A stretch of 64,000 bases of DNA from Streptomyces coelicoflavus (GTDB lineage Bacteria > Actinomycetota > Actinomycetes > Streptomycetales > Streptomycetaceae), in NCBI RefSeq assembly GCF_003112555.1, contig NZ_BEWB01000006.1, positions 124,001-188,000 on the forward strand, read 5' to 3'. The first letter of the stretch is position 1; every line of letters starts with the position of its first letter. Below, one piece after another: positions 16,740 through 23,866 of this stretch. Under the pieces are notes generated by a model. The model searched no databases. It had not been told where the DNA came from and was given only the letters and a program-made list of their open reading frames with translations. The position numbers and the translations under genes are program-made.

Positions 16740-17726
16740 TCAAGTACTTGCTTCCTCGTTCGCGGCGAGCAGCTCCCGGGTCCGGCGCAGCAGCGCCTCC
16801 CGTACGGAGTCGGGCGCCAGCACGCGCAACGGCGTGGCGAGGCTGAACAGATAACGGGCCAGCCCCTCCGTGGTCGACCCGCCGATCTCGACGACCGTGG
16901 CGTCCGGCCCGTCGGCCCGGTGCAGCCCGACCGTGGCGGGAATGGACCGCAGCGCCTGCTCCATGGGCACCGACAGGCGGACGGTGGCCAGCACCGCGTA
17001 CGGTCCGGTCGCGCTCGCGCGGGACACGAGGAGCGCCGGGTCGGGCAGCGGCTCGGTGAACTCGACGGCCCGCCCGGTCGGCTGCACCCGCTCGACCCGG
17101 TCGGCCCGGAAGGTCCGCCACTCGCCCCGCTCGACATCCCGTGCCACGAAGTACCAGCGCCGCCCGGTGTGCACGAGCCGGTACGGATCGACGTCCCGCA
17201 CACTGGCCCGCCCCTCCCAGTCCCGGTACGCCAGCCGCGCCCGCTCGCCCCGCCGGCACGCGGCCGCCAGCTCCAGCAGCGTCCCGGCCGCGACCTGCGG
17301 CTCCCCTGCCGCCCTCGGCGTCTGCACGAACGCGTCGTCCATGTCCCCGAGCCGCTCCGCGACCCGCCGGGGCAGCACCTGCCGCAGCTTCAGCAACGCC
17401 GACAGCGCCGCCTGGTCCCCGCCGAGCGCCCCGCTCAGCGCGGCCTCCCGCAGCCCGACGGCCACGGCGAGGGCCTCCTCGTCGTCCAGGATCAGCGGCG
17501 GCGTGCGCGTCCCCGGCCGCAGCCGGTACCCGCCCCACGGTCCCGGGTCGGAGTCGACGGTGTACCCCAGCTCCCGCAGCCGGGCGACGTCCCGCCGCAC
17601 GGTCCGCTCGGTGACCTCCATCCGCTCGGCCAGCTCACCGCAGGTCCAGGCGGGACGGACGGCGAGCAGGGAGACCAGCCGCAGCAGCCGGGCGGAAGTA
17701 CTGAGCACGGTTTCGAAGTCTGCCAC
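16740..17726 (-). CDS. WYL-domain (YafY-type) transcriptional regulator
   Basis: Protein of 328 residues. An N-terminal helix-turn-helix (LLRLVSLLAVRPAWTCGEL ... TERTVRRDVARLREL) is followed by a WYL domain with GRRWYFVARD and WRTFRADRVE, and a WCX-type C-terminal extension. GTG at 17726 is chosen, with GGAGG close upstream; a longer in-frame ATG lies at 17765, within the operator. WYL regulators sense nucleic-acid or small ligands. The gene is divergent from the VOC gene, with a palindrome between them that is probably its own operator. Confidence 0.88.
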   Translation of the reverse strand: MADFETVLSTSARLLRLVSLLAVRPAWTCGELAERMEVTERTVRRDVARLRELGYTVDSDPGPWGGYRLRPGTRTPPLILDDEEALAVAVGLREAALSGALGGDQAALSALLKLRQVLPRRVAERLGDMDDAFVQTPRAAGEPQVAAGTLLELAAACRRGERARLAYRDWEGRASVRDVDPYRLVHTGRRWYFVARDVERGEWRTFRADRVERVQPTGRAVEFTEPLPDPALLVSRASATGPYAVLATVRLSVPMEQALRSIPATVGLHRADGPDATVVEIGGSTTEGLARYLFSLATPLRVLAPDSVREALLRRTRELLAANEEAST

Positions 17727-17738
17727 GCCTCCGCCGAC

Positions 17739-17763
17739 GACCAGGACCGAACCTGTCCTGGTC
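17739..17763. promoter_or_regulatory. Palindromic operator between WYL regulator and VOC gene
   Basis: Perfect 9-bp arms GACCAGGAC (17739-17747) and GTCCTGGTC (17755-17763) surround a 7-base spacer. It lies 19 bases before the VOC start, across the expected -35 region, and 12 bases before the regulator start. The position fits autoregulation and repression of the neighbour; this is inference. Confidence 0.65.
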
Positions 17764-17769
17764 ACGTCC

Positions 17770-17775
17770 TACGGT
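17770..17775 (+). promoter_or_regulatory. -10 element for leaderless VOC transcript
   Basis: TACGGT ends seven bases before the ATG at 17783 and no Shine-Dalgarno is present. The geometry places transcription start at or next to the A of ATG. The same arrangement occurs before the genes at 10923, 62248 and 62173 (minus strand). Confidence 0.45.
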
Positions 17776-17782
17776 CTCTCCC

Positions 17783-18193
17783 ATGACGACAACGGAGAAC
17801 ACCGCTGACACCGCTGACACCTCTGCCCCGGCCTTCCGCTACTCGGCCGTCACCTTCGACTGCTCCGACCCCGCCGCAATGGCCCGCTTCTGGGGCGAGG
17901 CCCTCGGCCTCACCGTCACCTTCAACACGGACGACTTCTACTTCCTCGGCGGCAAGGACGGCGCCCCCGGACTCGGCTTCAACCGCCTCCCCGACTACCG
18001 CCCGCCGACCTGGCCGGGCACCGACCAGGAGAAGCAGGCCCACATCGACGTCGGCGCCGAGGACCTGGACGCGGGGGAGGCCCGCCTGATCGCCCTGGGC
18101 GCCACCAAGCCCGACTTCCAGCCGTCGCCGGACCGCTGGAGGGTGCTGCTGGATCCGGCGGGGCATCCGTTCTGCGTGTCCACGGTGGCGTGA
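17783..18193 (+). CDS. VOC (glyoxalase/bleomycin resistance) family protein
   Basis: Protein of 136 residues with a VOC-fold sequence: FRYSAVTFDCSDPAAMARFWGEALG at the first module and HIDVGAEDLDAGEARLIALGATK plus LLDPAGHPFCV at the second. Members bind metals or small ligands and include glyoxalases, dioxygenases and drug-binding proteins; the substrate here is unknown. It is divergent from the WYL regulator, across the operator described above, so its expression is probably ligand-controlled. Confidence 0.88.
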   Translation: MTTTENTADTADTSAPAFRYSAVTFDCSDPAAMARFWGEALGLTVTFNTDDFYFLGGKDGAPGLGFNRLPDYRPPTWPGTDQEKQAHIDVGAEDLDAGEARLIALGATKPDFQPSPDRWRVLLDPAGHPFCVSTVA

Positions 18194-18235
18194 GCCGGGA
18201 GGGGCGGGGCTTGGTGGGTCTTGGTAGGGCACCGA

Positions 18236-18271
18236 CGCCACCGGAACCTCAGAACGCGGGTTCCGGTGGCG
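18236..18271. terminator. Convergent terminator overlapping the ATPase stop codon
   Basis: Perfect 13-bp arms (18236-18248 with 18259-18271) surround a 10-base loop. The loop holds the stop codon of the minus-strand ATPase gene, so its last codons form part of the stem. It can end both convergent transcripts. Confidence 0.7.
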
Positions 18272-18683
18272 TGCAGCGCAGTTCCGCCCAGACCGTCTTG
18301 CGCGGGAACCGGCCCTCGGTCACTCCCCAGCGGTGCGCCAGCGCCTCCACCAGGAGCAGGCCGCGGCCGGACTCGGCGTCGGGGGACGGCTCTTGCGGGG
18401 CCGGGAGTTCCTGGCCCCGGGTGTCGGTGACCTCGACGCGGAGGATGTCGCCGACGACGTAGAGCGTGAGCCGGAAATCGCGGCCGGGGACGCGTCCGTG
18501 GTCCGCCGCGTTGCTGGCCAGTTCGGCGACGAGGAGGCGTGCCGGGTCCAGGGGCAGGCCCCAGGAACGCAGCTGCTCGGTCGCGAGCAGGCGGGCGAGG
18601 CGGGCGCCGCGTGGTGTGGGGGACAGCTGCACGCTGAAATTGCGGACGCACGCGGCGAGTTCGGTGGTGGATTCCTGATTCAC
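18249..18683 (-). CDS. RsbW-like ATP-binding protein (HATPase_c)
   Basis: Protein of 144 residues with a GHKL ATPase fold: N-box ELASNAADHG, G1-box VEVTDTRG, and G2-box ESGRGLLLVEALAHRWG. This is the anti-sigma-factor kinase type found in many copies in Streptomyces. GTG at 18683 is the likely start; upstream in-frame codons lack family similarity. It is divergent from an XRE regulator followed by a DUF397 gene, a recurrent Streptomyces triad. The partner sigma factor or regulator is not evident. Confidence 0.82.
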   Translation of the reverse strand: MNQESTTELAACVRNFSVQLSPTPRGARLARLLATEQLRSWGLPLDPARLLVAELASNAADHGRVPGRDFRLTLYVVGDILRVEVTDTRGQELPAPQEPSPDAESGRGLLLVEALAHRWGVTEGRFPRKTVWAELRCTPPEPAF

Positions 18684-18795
18684 GTCACTCAGCGTGGCGG
18701 TGTGTGCGTACCGTGAGAAGTGACTCAGCGGGTACGTACGGTGACTGTCCGGCGCTTGTCCAGTGGTGTCGGTGCTGTCGGGGAAGGGGCGCGGG

Positions 18796-19644
18796 ATGAC
18801 GGTCGAGACGGACGAGTCGGGGTGGGAGGTCGACCCCGACGACGAGTGGGGCGTCGCGGTCATCACCACGGTGGGGCGGCAGTTGAAGCTCCGTCGCGAG
18901 GCGGCGGGGATGCGGGCCGGCGACTTCGGAGTGGCGGTCGGGTACGGGGAGGACCTGGTCTACAAGGTCGAGGGCGGCAAGCGGATTCCCCGGCAGGAGT
19001 ATCTGGACAGGGCCGACGAGGTGCTGGGGGCCGGTGGGCTCCTTTCGGCGGCCTGGGAGGACGTGAAGAAGGTCCGGTACCCGAAGAAGGTTCGGGAGCT
19101 GGGGAAGCTGGAGGCGAAGGCGGTTGAAATCGCGCTGTACGAGTGCCACATCGTCCCCGGTCTGTTGCAGACGCGGGAGCACGCGCGCGCTGTGATCGGG
19201 GCGGCTCAACCGCCGTACTCACCGGACGACGTGGAACGCATGGTGGCCACGCGCCTGGCCCGGCAGACGGTCTTCGAGCGTGAGCCCGCCCCAGCGCTGA
19301 GTTTCGTCCTGGAAGAGGGCCCTCTGCGACGCCCCATTGGCGGCACAATGGTCTGGCGTGAGCAGCTTGAACGCCTGCTGCAGGTGGGGCGGTTGCACAA
19401 CGTCGTGCTTCAGGTGATGCGGACGGGCTGTGACACCCACTCCGGCCTGGACGGGAGGATCGAGTTGCTGAAGTTCCCGGATGGCACGGCGGTGGGACGC
19501 TCCGACGGAGCCTTCAACAACCGACCGATCACCGAGCCGAAGCACCTGCGCATCCTTGAGCTGCGGTATGGCACGATCCGGGCTCAGGCGCTCTCACCAG
19601 GGGAGTCGCTGGCGTTTATCGAGCAACTGCTGGGAGAAACATGA
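18796..19644 (+). CDS. XRE-family regulator with DUF5753 domain
   Basis: Protein of 282 residues. The helix-turn-helix covers about residues 20-80 (VGRQLKLRREAAG ... YKVEGGKRIPRQEYL), and the rest is the DUF5753 ligand-binding-like domain (EIALYECHIVPGLLQTREHAR). ATG at 18796 follows GGGAAGGGG. Its stop overlaps the DUF397 start by four bases. In Streptomyces, such regulator/DUF397 pairs (for example around scr1/scr2 and bldB-type loci) act as paired control modules; the target here is unknown. Confidence 0.9.
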   Translation: MTVETDESGWEVDPDDEWGVAVITTVGRQLKLRREAAGMRAGDFGVAVGYGEDLVYKVEGGKRIPRQEYLDRADEVLGAGGLLSAAWEDVKKVRYPKKVRELGKLEAKAVEIALYECHIVPGLLQTREHARAVIGAAQPPYSPDDVERMVATRLARQTVFEREPAPALSFVLEEGPLRRPIGGTMVWREQLERLLQVGRLHNVVLQVMRTGCDTHSGLDGRIELLKFPDGTAVGRSDGAFNNRPITEPKHLRILELRYGTIRAQALSPGESLAFIEQLLGET

Positions 19645-19832
19645 TCCGCGAGGCCGAACTGGTCTGGTTCAAGAGCAGCTACAGCGGCGGCAACGACGGC
19701 AACTCCTGCGTCGAGCTCGCCCTCACCCCCGGCACCATCCACGTCCGTGACTCCAAGACCGCCGACGGCCCCCGCCTCGCGCTCACCCCGGAGGCATGGT
19801 CGGACTTCGTTTCGTACGCCTCCGGGAGTTGA
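19641..19832 (+). CDS. DUF397 small protein
   Basis: Protein of 63 residues with the full DUF397 signature: WFKSSYSGG, CVELA, VRDSKTADGP and AWSDFV. The start overlaps the upstream stop (ATGA), which implies coupled translation with the XRE regulator. DUF397 proteins are thought to modulate the paired regulator. Confidence 0.92.
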   Translation: MIREAELVWFKSSYSGGNDGNSCVELALTPGTIHVRDSKTADGPRLALTPEAWSDFVSYASGS

Positions 19833-19854
19833 AACGTTCGGCCTCCTGATTCGG

Positions 19855-19883
19855 CTGAAAACGAGTGACGCAGGGAATACTCT
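19855..19883 (+). promoter_or_regulatory. Candidate promoter of the cyclase/effector cluster
   Basis: CTGAAA (19855-19860), a 17-base spacer and TACTCT (19878-19883) lie 30 bases before the Crp/Fnr gene. It is a moderate match to the vegetative consensus and the only candidate between the DUF397 stop and 19914. Confidence 0.45.
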
Positions 19884-19913
19884 GTGTGTCGCGCGGAGCC
19901 GGTGGGGGGCCAC

Positions 19914-20663
19914 ATGGGGCTGTTCGGAGAACGCCGGGCGTTTCTGGAGAAGTTGAGCGACGCCGATCGCCAGGCCCTGTCGGGGCTCGGGCATCGGCGT
20001 GATTACGCGCCGCAGGAGCAGCTCCTGGGGGAGGGCGAGTCCGGCACGTCCGTGCTCGTCATCCTGGGCGGCTGGTGCACGGTGTGGCGGTCGACCGAGC
20101 GCGGGCGGCTGATACTGGCCCTGCGTCAAGGCGGCGAACTGGTCGGCGAGATGGCCGCGCTGGACGGACGTCCGCGCAGCGCCACGGTGACCGCGCTGGA
20201 CGGGGTGCGGGCGCTCGCCGTACCCGGTGACCGCTTCCGGCACTTCATGGCCGCCCGCCCCTTCGTGTCCTCGCTGGTGATGGCGCAGCTCACCGAACGC
20301 CTGCGCAGTGCGGACGACCAGCGCAGCTCCCTCGCCTCGGCCACCGTCCTGGAACGGCTGGCCGCCTGCCTGGTGGAGCTCGCGGACCGTACCGGGCGCA
20401 AAGAGAGCGACGCGGTGGTCATCCGGCTTCCCCTCTCCCAGCACGAGATCGCCGCCGCGATAGGCGCGACCCGCGAGGCCGTGGCCAAGGCGCTGCGGCT
20501 GCTGCGTGAGCAGGGGCTCGTGCACACCGGGCCGAAGGTCATCGCCGTCGCGGATCTGGAGCCGCTGCGGCTGCTCGGCGGCGCCGGGGCGCCCCACGGC
20601 ACCGGCACGCGCACCGCGCACAACGGCGCGCAGTCCGCTCGCGGCCGACGGCCGGGTGTGTAA
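19914..20663 (+). CDS. Crp/Fnr-family cyclic-nucleotide-binding regulator
   Basis: Protein of 249 residues. The cNMP-binding beta-roll spans about residues 25-125; its phosphate-binding cassette GGELVGEMAALDGRPRSATV (73-92) keeps the Gly-Glu and Arg residues that contact a cyclic nucleotide. A long dimerisation helix and a Crp-type helix-turn-helix (LPLSQHEIAAAIGATREAVAKALRLLREQ, about 172-200) follow. ATG at 19914 has GGTGGGGG upstream. It heads a co-directional group with a nucleotidyl-cyclase-like gene 90 bases downstream, so it may sense that enzyme's product. No Fnr-type iron-sulfur cysteines are present. Confidence 0.9.
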   Translation: MGLFGERRAFLEKLSDADRQALSGLGHRRDYAPQEQLLGEGESGTSVLVILGGWCTVWRSTERGRLILALRQGGELVGEMAALDGRPRSATVTALDGVRALAVPGDRFRHFMAARPFVSSLVMAQLTERLRSADDQRSSLASATVLERLAACLVELADRTGRKESDAVVIRLPLSQHEIAAAIGATREAVAKALRLLREQGLVHTGPKVIAVADLEPLRLLGGAGAPHGTGTRTAHNGAQSARGRRPGV

Positions 20664-20753
20664 ACGGCTACAGCGCGGCGCGCGGTGCGCCGGGAGAGTG
20701 GCGGCAGACGGTCGTGGCCGGTGCCGTAGAGGCCGGGCGAGAGGCAGGGGACC

Positions 20754-21563
20754 ATGCACGGCGGAGCTCAGTACAGGCGGTACGAGCAGTATGGACAGTA
20801 CGGATTCATCATCAGCCTGGACGTGCAGGGGTCGGGCTCGATCCCCGACCCCGACCGTCCGGCCCTGCGCAAACGGATCTACCGCGCGGCCGAGGACGCC
20901 TTCGCTCAGGCCGGTCTCGGCGACGCCCGGCTGGCCCAGGAGGACCGCGGCGACGGCATCCTCGCCGTGGTGGAGCCGCGCCGCCCCGAGGCGCTGGTCG
21001 GGGAGTGGACGGAGTACCTCCACCAGAACCTGCGCCGGATCAACCGCGAGCTGAGCCGCCCGCTGCGGCTGCGGGCCGGGCTGGACGTCGGGCCGTTCAC
21101 CCCCGACCGGCACGGCTTGTCCGGCACCGCCGTGGACCTGGCCTGCCGGATCGGCAGCTGCGAGGAGGCCAAGGCGGTGCTCTCCGGCCTGCCGGACGCG
21201 CCGCTGCTGGTGGCCGTCACCGACCGGCTCTACCAGGACGTCGTACGGCACGGCGGCCGGTGGATCGAGCCGGAGCACTACCGCCGGTACGTGGTGCGGA
21301 TCAAGGAGGGCGAGCGGTACGCCTGGTTCACGGTCCCGGGGCGGGGCGCGCCGCCGCCCGCCGTCGGGGACGGCGAACCCGTACCGGACCCGGACCGCGG
21401 CGACGGCCCGGACTCCGCGCCGCGCACGGACCGGGACGAGGCGAGCGGCTTCCGCTTCGGTGACGTCACGGTCGCGGACCAGGCGCAGGCGTTCCAGGGG
21501 AACTTCGGGGACGTCACCATCGACCATCGGCGCGGCGGCACCGGTCCCGGAGCGGCGTCGTGA
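20754..21563 (+). CDS. Class III nucleotidyl cyclase-like protein (PycC-like)
   Basis: Protein of 269 residues. Residues 15-185 fit a minimal class III cyclase domain: Asp23 in ISLDVQGSGS and Asp67 in DRGDGILAVVE are at the two metal-binding aspartate positions, followed by RLRAGLDVGPF, GLSGTAVDLACRI and VTDRLYQDVV. The usual Asn of the NxxxR motif is Asp128 here; Arg132 is kept. The purine-selecting Lys of adenylate cyclases is not visible. The tail (195-269) is disordered and repeats FGDVT[VI] at 235-240 and 251-256. Single-domain cyclases with PycTM-like partners make cCMP or cUMP in Pycsar defence; that product is inferred here. A guanylate/adenylate cyclase or an inactive sensor is the alternative. 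Confidence 0.72.
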   Translation: MHGGAQYRRYEQYGQYGFIISLDVQGSGSIPDPDRPALRKRIYRAAEDAFAQAGLGDARLAQEDRGDGILAVVEPRRPEALVGEWTEYLHQNLRRINRELSRPLRLRAGLDVGPFTPDRHGLSGTAVDLACRIGSCEEAKAVLSGLPDAPLLVAVTDRLYQDVVRHGGRWIEPEHYRRYVVRIKEGERYAWFTVPGRGAPPPAVGDGEPVPDPDRGDGPDSAPRTDRDEASGFRFGDVTVADQAQAFQGNFGDVTIDHRRGGTGPGAAS

Positions 21564-23866
21564 GCGGCGGCGACGCGGACGCGCAGCAGGGCGGTCAGGA
21601 CGACCGCGACCACCAGGGTGACCACGGGCAGGGGCACGGACGCTCGCGGGATCAGGACGGCGAAGGCGGTGGCCGGGCGCGGTCCGGCAGGGCGGCGGCA
21701 CACGGGCGGCGCGACGACACCGGCGACCGGGCCGCGAGCGACGAGGACGACATCCTGGGCGCCGACTCCGACGCCGACCCGTCGGCCAAGGGCGGCGGCC
21801 GGTTCGCTGCGGGACCCGGCGCCGCCCACTTCGCCCGGGAGACCCGGTCGGTCTTCCTGCGCGACACCAGTACGTACGTCGGCGGCACCATCAACTCGGT
21901 CAACTTCCGCTTCGGCGAGACCGTACGGGGCGCGCTGCTCGCGGGGCCGCTGCCCGAGGACGAACTGCTGCGGCTGCGACGGCGGTTCATCGCCCCGCCG
22001 GACTACGACGACTTCAAGCGGCAGTTGCGCGAGGACCACCTGATCGTGCTCTGCGGCCAGCCCGGCAGCGGACGCATGTACACCGCCCTCTCCCTCCTCG
22101 ACGACCTCGGCCGGGGCAACGTGTCCCGCCTCGACCCCGGCTCCGACCTCGCCGGACTCGACGCGGGCGACGAGGACAGCCGTATCGCCAAGGGCCACGG
22201 CTACGCCCTGGAACCGGCCGACGGACGCCTGCCCGCCGAGCTGCACCTGGACCGCCTCCGCCGGCTGCTGGCCGACCGCGAGTCCTACGCCGTCCTGCTG
22301 TCCGTACCCGACCCCGGCGACCGGGGCACGGGAGGCGGTCGGGCGCGGTACGAGCGCAGGCACCGGCCGGCCGCCGAGGACGCCGTACTCGACGGACATC
22401 TGGAGGCCGAACTCGACGGCGGGCCCACCGGGGCCGGGGAAGCGGCCCGGCGGATGGCGCGCGACAGCCGGGTACGGGAGGCGCTGGGCCTGGAGGCGCT
22501 GCTGCCCGCGGAGGCCGCCCGGCTCGCCGGGGTCGTCGCCCGGCGCGTCACCGGCGACCTGACCGAGGAGCAACTGCTCGCGGAATGCCGGGGCTTCGCC
22601 GCCGAACAGGTGCGCGTGTGGTTCGCGGGCGGCGGTGCCGGGGCCGAGACGCCGTCGGTGCTGCGGGAGGCGGCGTTCCGGGTCTCGCTCGCGGTGTTCG
22701 GCGGCAGCTCGGTCAACATCGCCGCCGAGGCGGCGGAACTGCTGGCCTGGGAACTCGCGGTGACCGTCGATCCGGAGCGGATGCCCGGGCGGCCCGTGCT
22801 CGGCGACGGACTCGAGGCCCGGCTCGCCTCGGCCCGGGCCACGACGGAGATCCGCCACCAGCCGGTGGTCGCGGGCAGGCTCATCCCCGTGCGCACCGTA
22901 CGGTTTCGCGGCACCGCCCTCGCACCGGCCGTCCTCGCCCACCTGTGGGAGCACCACCACAACATGCGCGGCCCGGTGCTGCGCTGGCTGGACTCGCTCT
23001 GCCAGGACGGGCGCGAGGAGGTGTGGGTCAGGGCCGCGGTGGCGGCGGGCGAGCTGTGCCGGCTGGACTGCGCGCACACCCTGGGCGAGCTGCTCGTCCC
23101 GATGGCCGAGGCCGACCAGGCCCGCCGCGGCCTGTTCGTCGCCACCGCGTTGCAGGTCGTACTGGAGGACCCGCAGACCGGGGAGGCCGTCCGCGCGCTG
23201 GTCAGGTCGTGGGCGAGGAGCGGCCGGGGCAACCTCCGGTGGACCGCCGCGGTCGCGCTCAGCTGGGGCACGGCCGCCCGGACCGTGGGCGAGGCGCTCA
23301 CCGCGCTCGGCGGGATCGGCACCCGGGACGACGGCGCCCTGCGCTTCGTCGCCGCGCAGGGCGTGGCCCACCTGGCGGGATTCACCACCGACCGCGAGCC
23401 GCTGACCAGGATCAGGTCCTGGCTCAACGACAGCAGGCAACAACACCAGAATCTCGGCCTGGCCAGCACGCTGCTGCTGGCCGACCTGACCGTGGAGCAC
23501 GTCTGGAACCCGGCCGAGGAACTCGGCGGACGCGAGCGGTGGCCCCTCGCCCTGGCGATCTGCGCGACCCGTCCGGACCTGGCCGCCGAGGTCGCGGGAC
23601 TGCTGTGGACCGCGCTGTGCACCAGCCGTTCCTACCGGCGCGCGCTCGACATCCTGGCCGGGTGGCTGCGCACGTGCCGCGGCAAGGCGTGGGAGGGCGA
23701 CGTCCTGCGCTTCCTGCCGCTGCTGATCCTGGGGGAGGACGACCGGCAGCGCCTGACGTGGCTGATCGGCGAGCTGTGCCAGGACCCCGACGAACCGTTG
23801 GAACCGGAGCATGCCCACCGTCTGCTACAGGCGGTCCAGGCGTCCCAGGCGGGAGGAGCCCGATGA
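21560..23866 (+). CDS. P-loop and helical-repeat protein, conflict-system type
   Basis: Protein of 768 residues; no firm family. Residues 1-95 are a disordered, highly charged stretch. Residues 105-122 (STYVGGTINSVNFRFGETV) form a short beta-prone motif. A P-loop-like LCGQPGSGRMYTAL follows (164-177), where Walker A Lys is Arg and Ser/Thr is Met, so ATP hydrolysis may be lost. The C-terminal half is rich in amphipathic helices, like an armadillo/HEAT array or the sensor part of a STAND protein. The GTG start overlaps the cyclase stop by four bases; the SPFH start overlaps its own stop. I infer a scaffold or infection sensor joining the cyclase to the membrane proteins. Confidence 0.6.
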   Translation: MSGGDADAQQGGQDDRDHQGDHGQGHGRSRDQDGEGGGRARSGRAAAHGRRDDTGDRAASDEDDILGADSDADPSAKGGGRFAAGPGAAHFARETRSVFLRDTSTYVGGTINSVNFRFGETVRGALLAGPLPEDELLRLRRRFIAPPDYDDFKRQLREDHLIVLCGQPGSGRMYTALSLLDDLGRGNVSRLDPGSDLAGLDAGDEDSRIAKGHGYALEPADGRLPAELHLDRLRRLLADRESYAVLLSVPDPGDRGTGGGRARYERRHRPAAEDAVLDGHLEAELDGGPTGAGEAARRMARDSRVREALGLEALLPAEAARLAGVVARRVTGDLTEEQLLAECRGFAAEQVRVWFAGGGAGAETPSVLREAAFRVSLAVFGGSSVNIAAEAAELLAWELAVTVDPERMPGRPVLGDGLEARLASARATTEIRHQPVVAGRLIPVRTVRFRGTALAPAVLAHLWEHHHNMRGPVLRWLDSLCQDGREEVWVRAAVAAGELCRLDCAHTLGELLVPMAEADQARRGLFVATALQVVLEDPQTGEAVRALVRSWARSGRGNLRWTAAVALSWGTAARTVGEALTALGGIGTRDDGALRFVAAQGVAHLAGFTTDREPLTRIRSWLNDSRQQHQNLGLASTLLLADLTVEHVWNPAEELGGRERWPLALAICATRPDLAAEVAGLLWTALCTSRSYRRALDILAGWLRTCRGKAWEGDVLRFLPLLILGEDDRQRLTWLIGELCQDPDEPLEPEHAHRLLQAVQASQAGGAR

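Noticed and set aside
19914..20663. Fnr-type oxygen sensor
   Set aside because: Only one cysteine is present, so no iron-sulfur cluster can be ligated; the cNMP cassette is retained instead.
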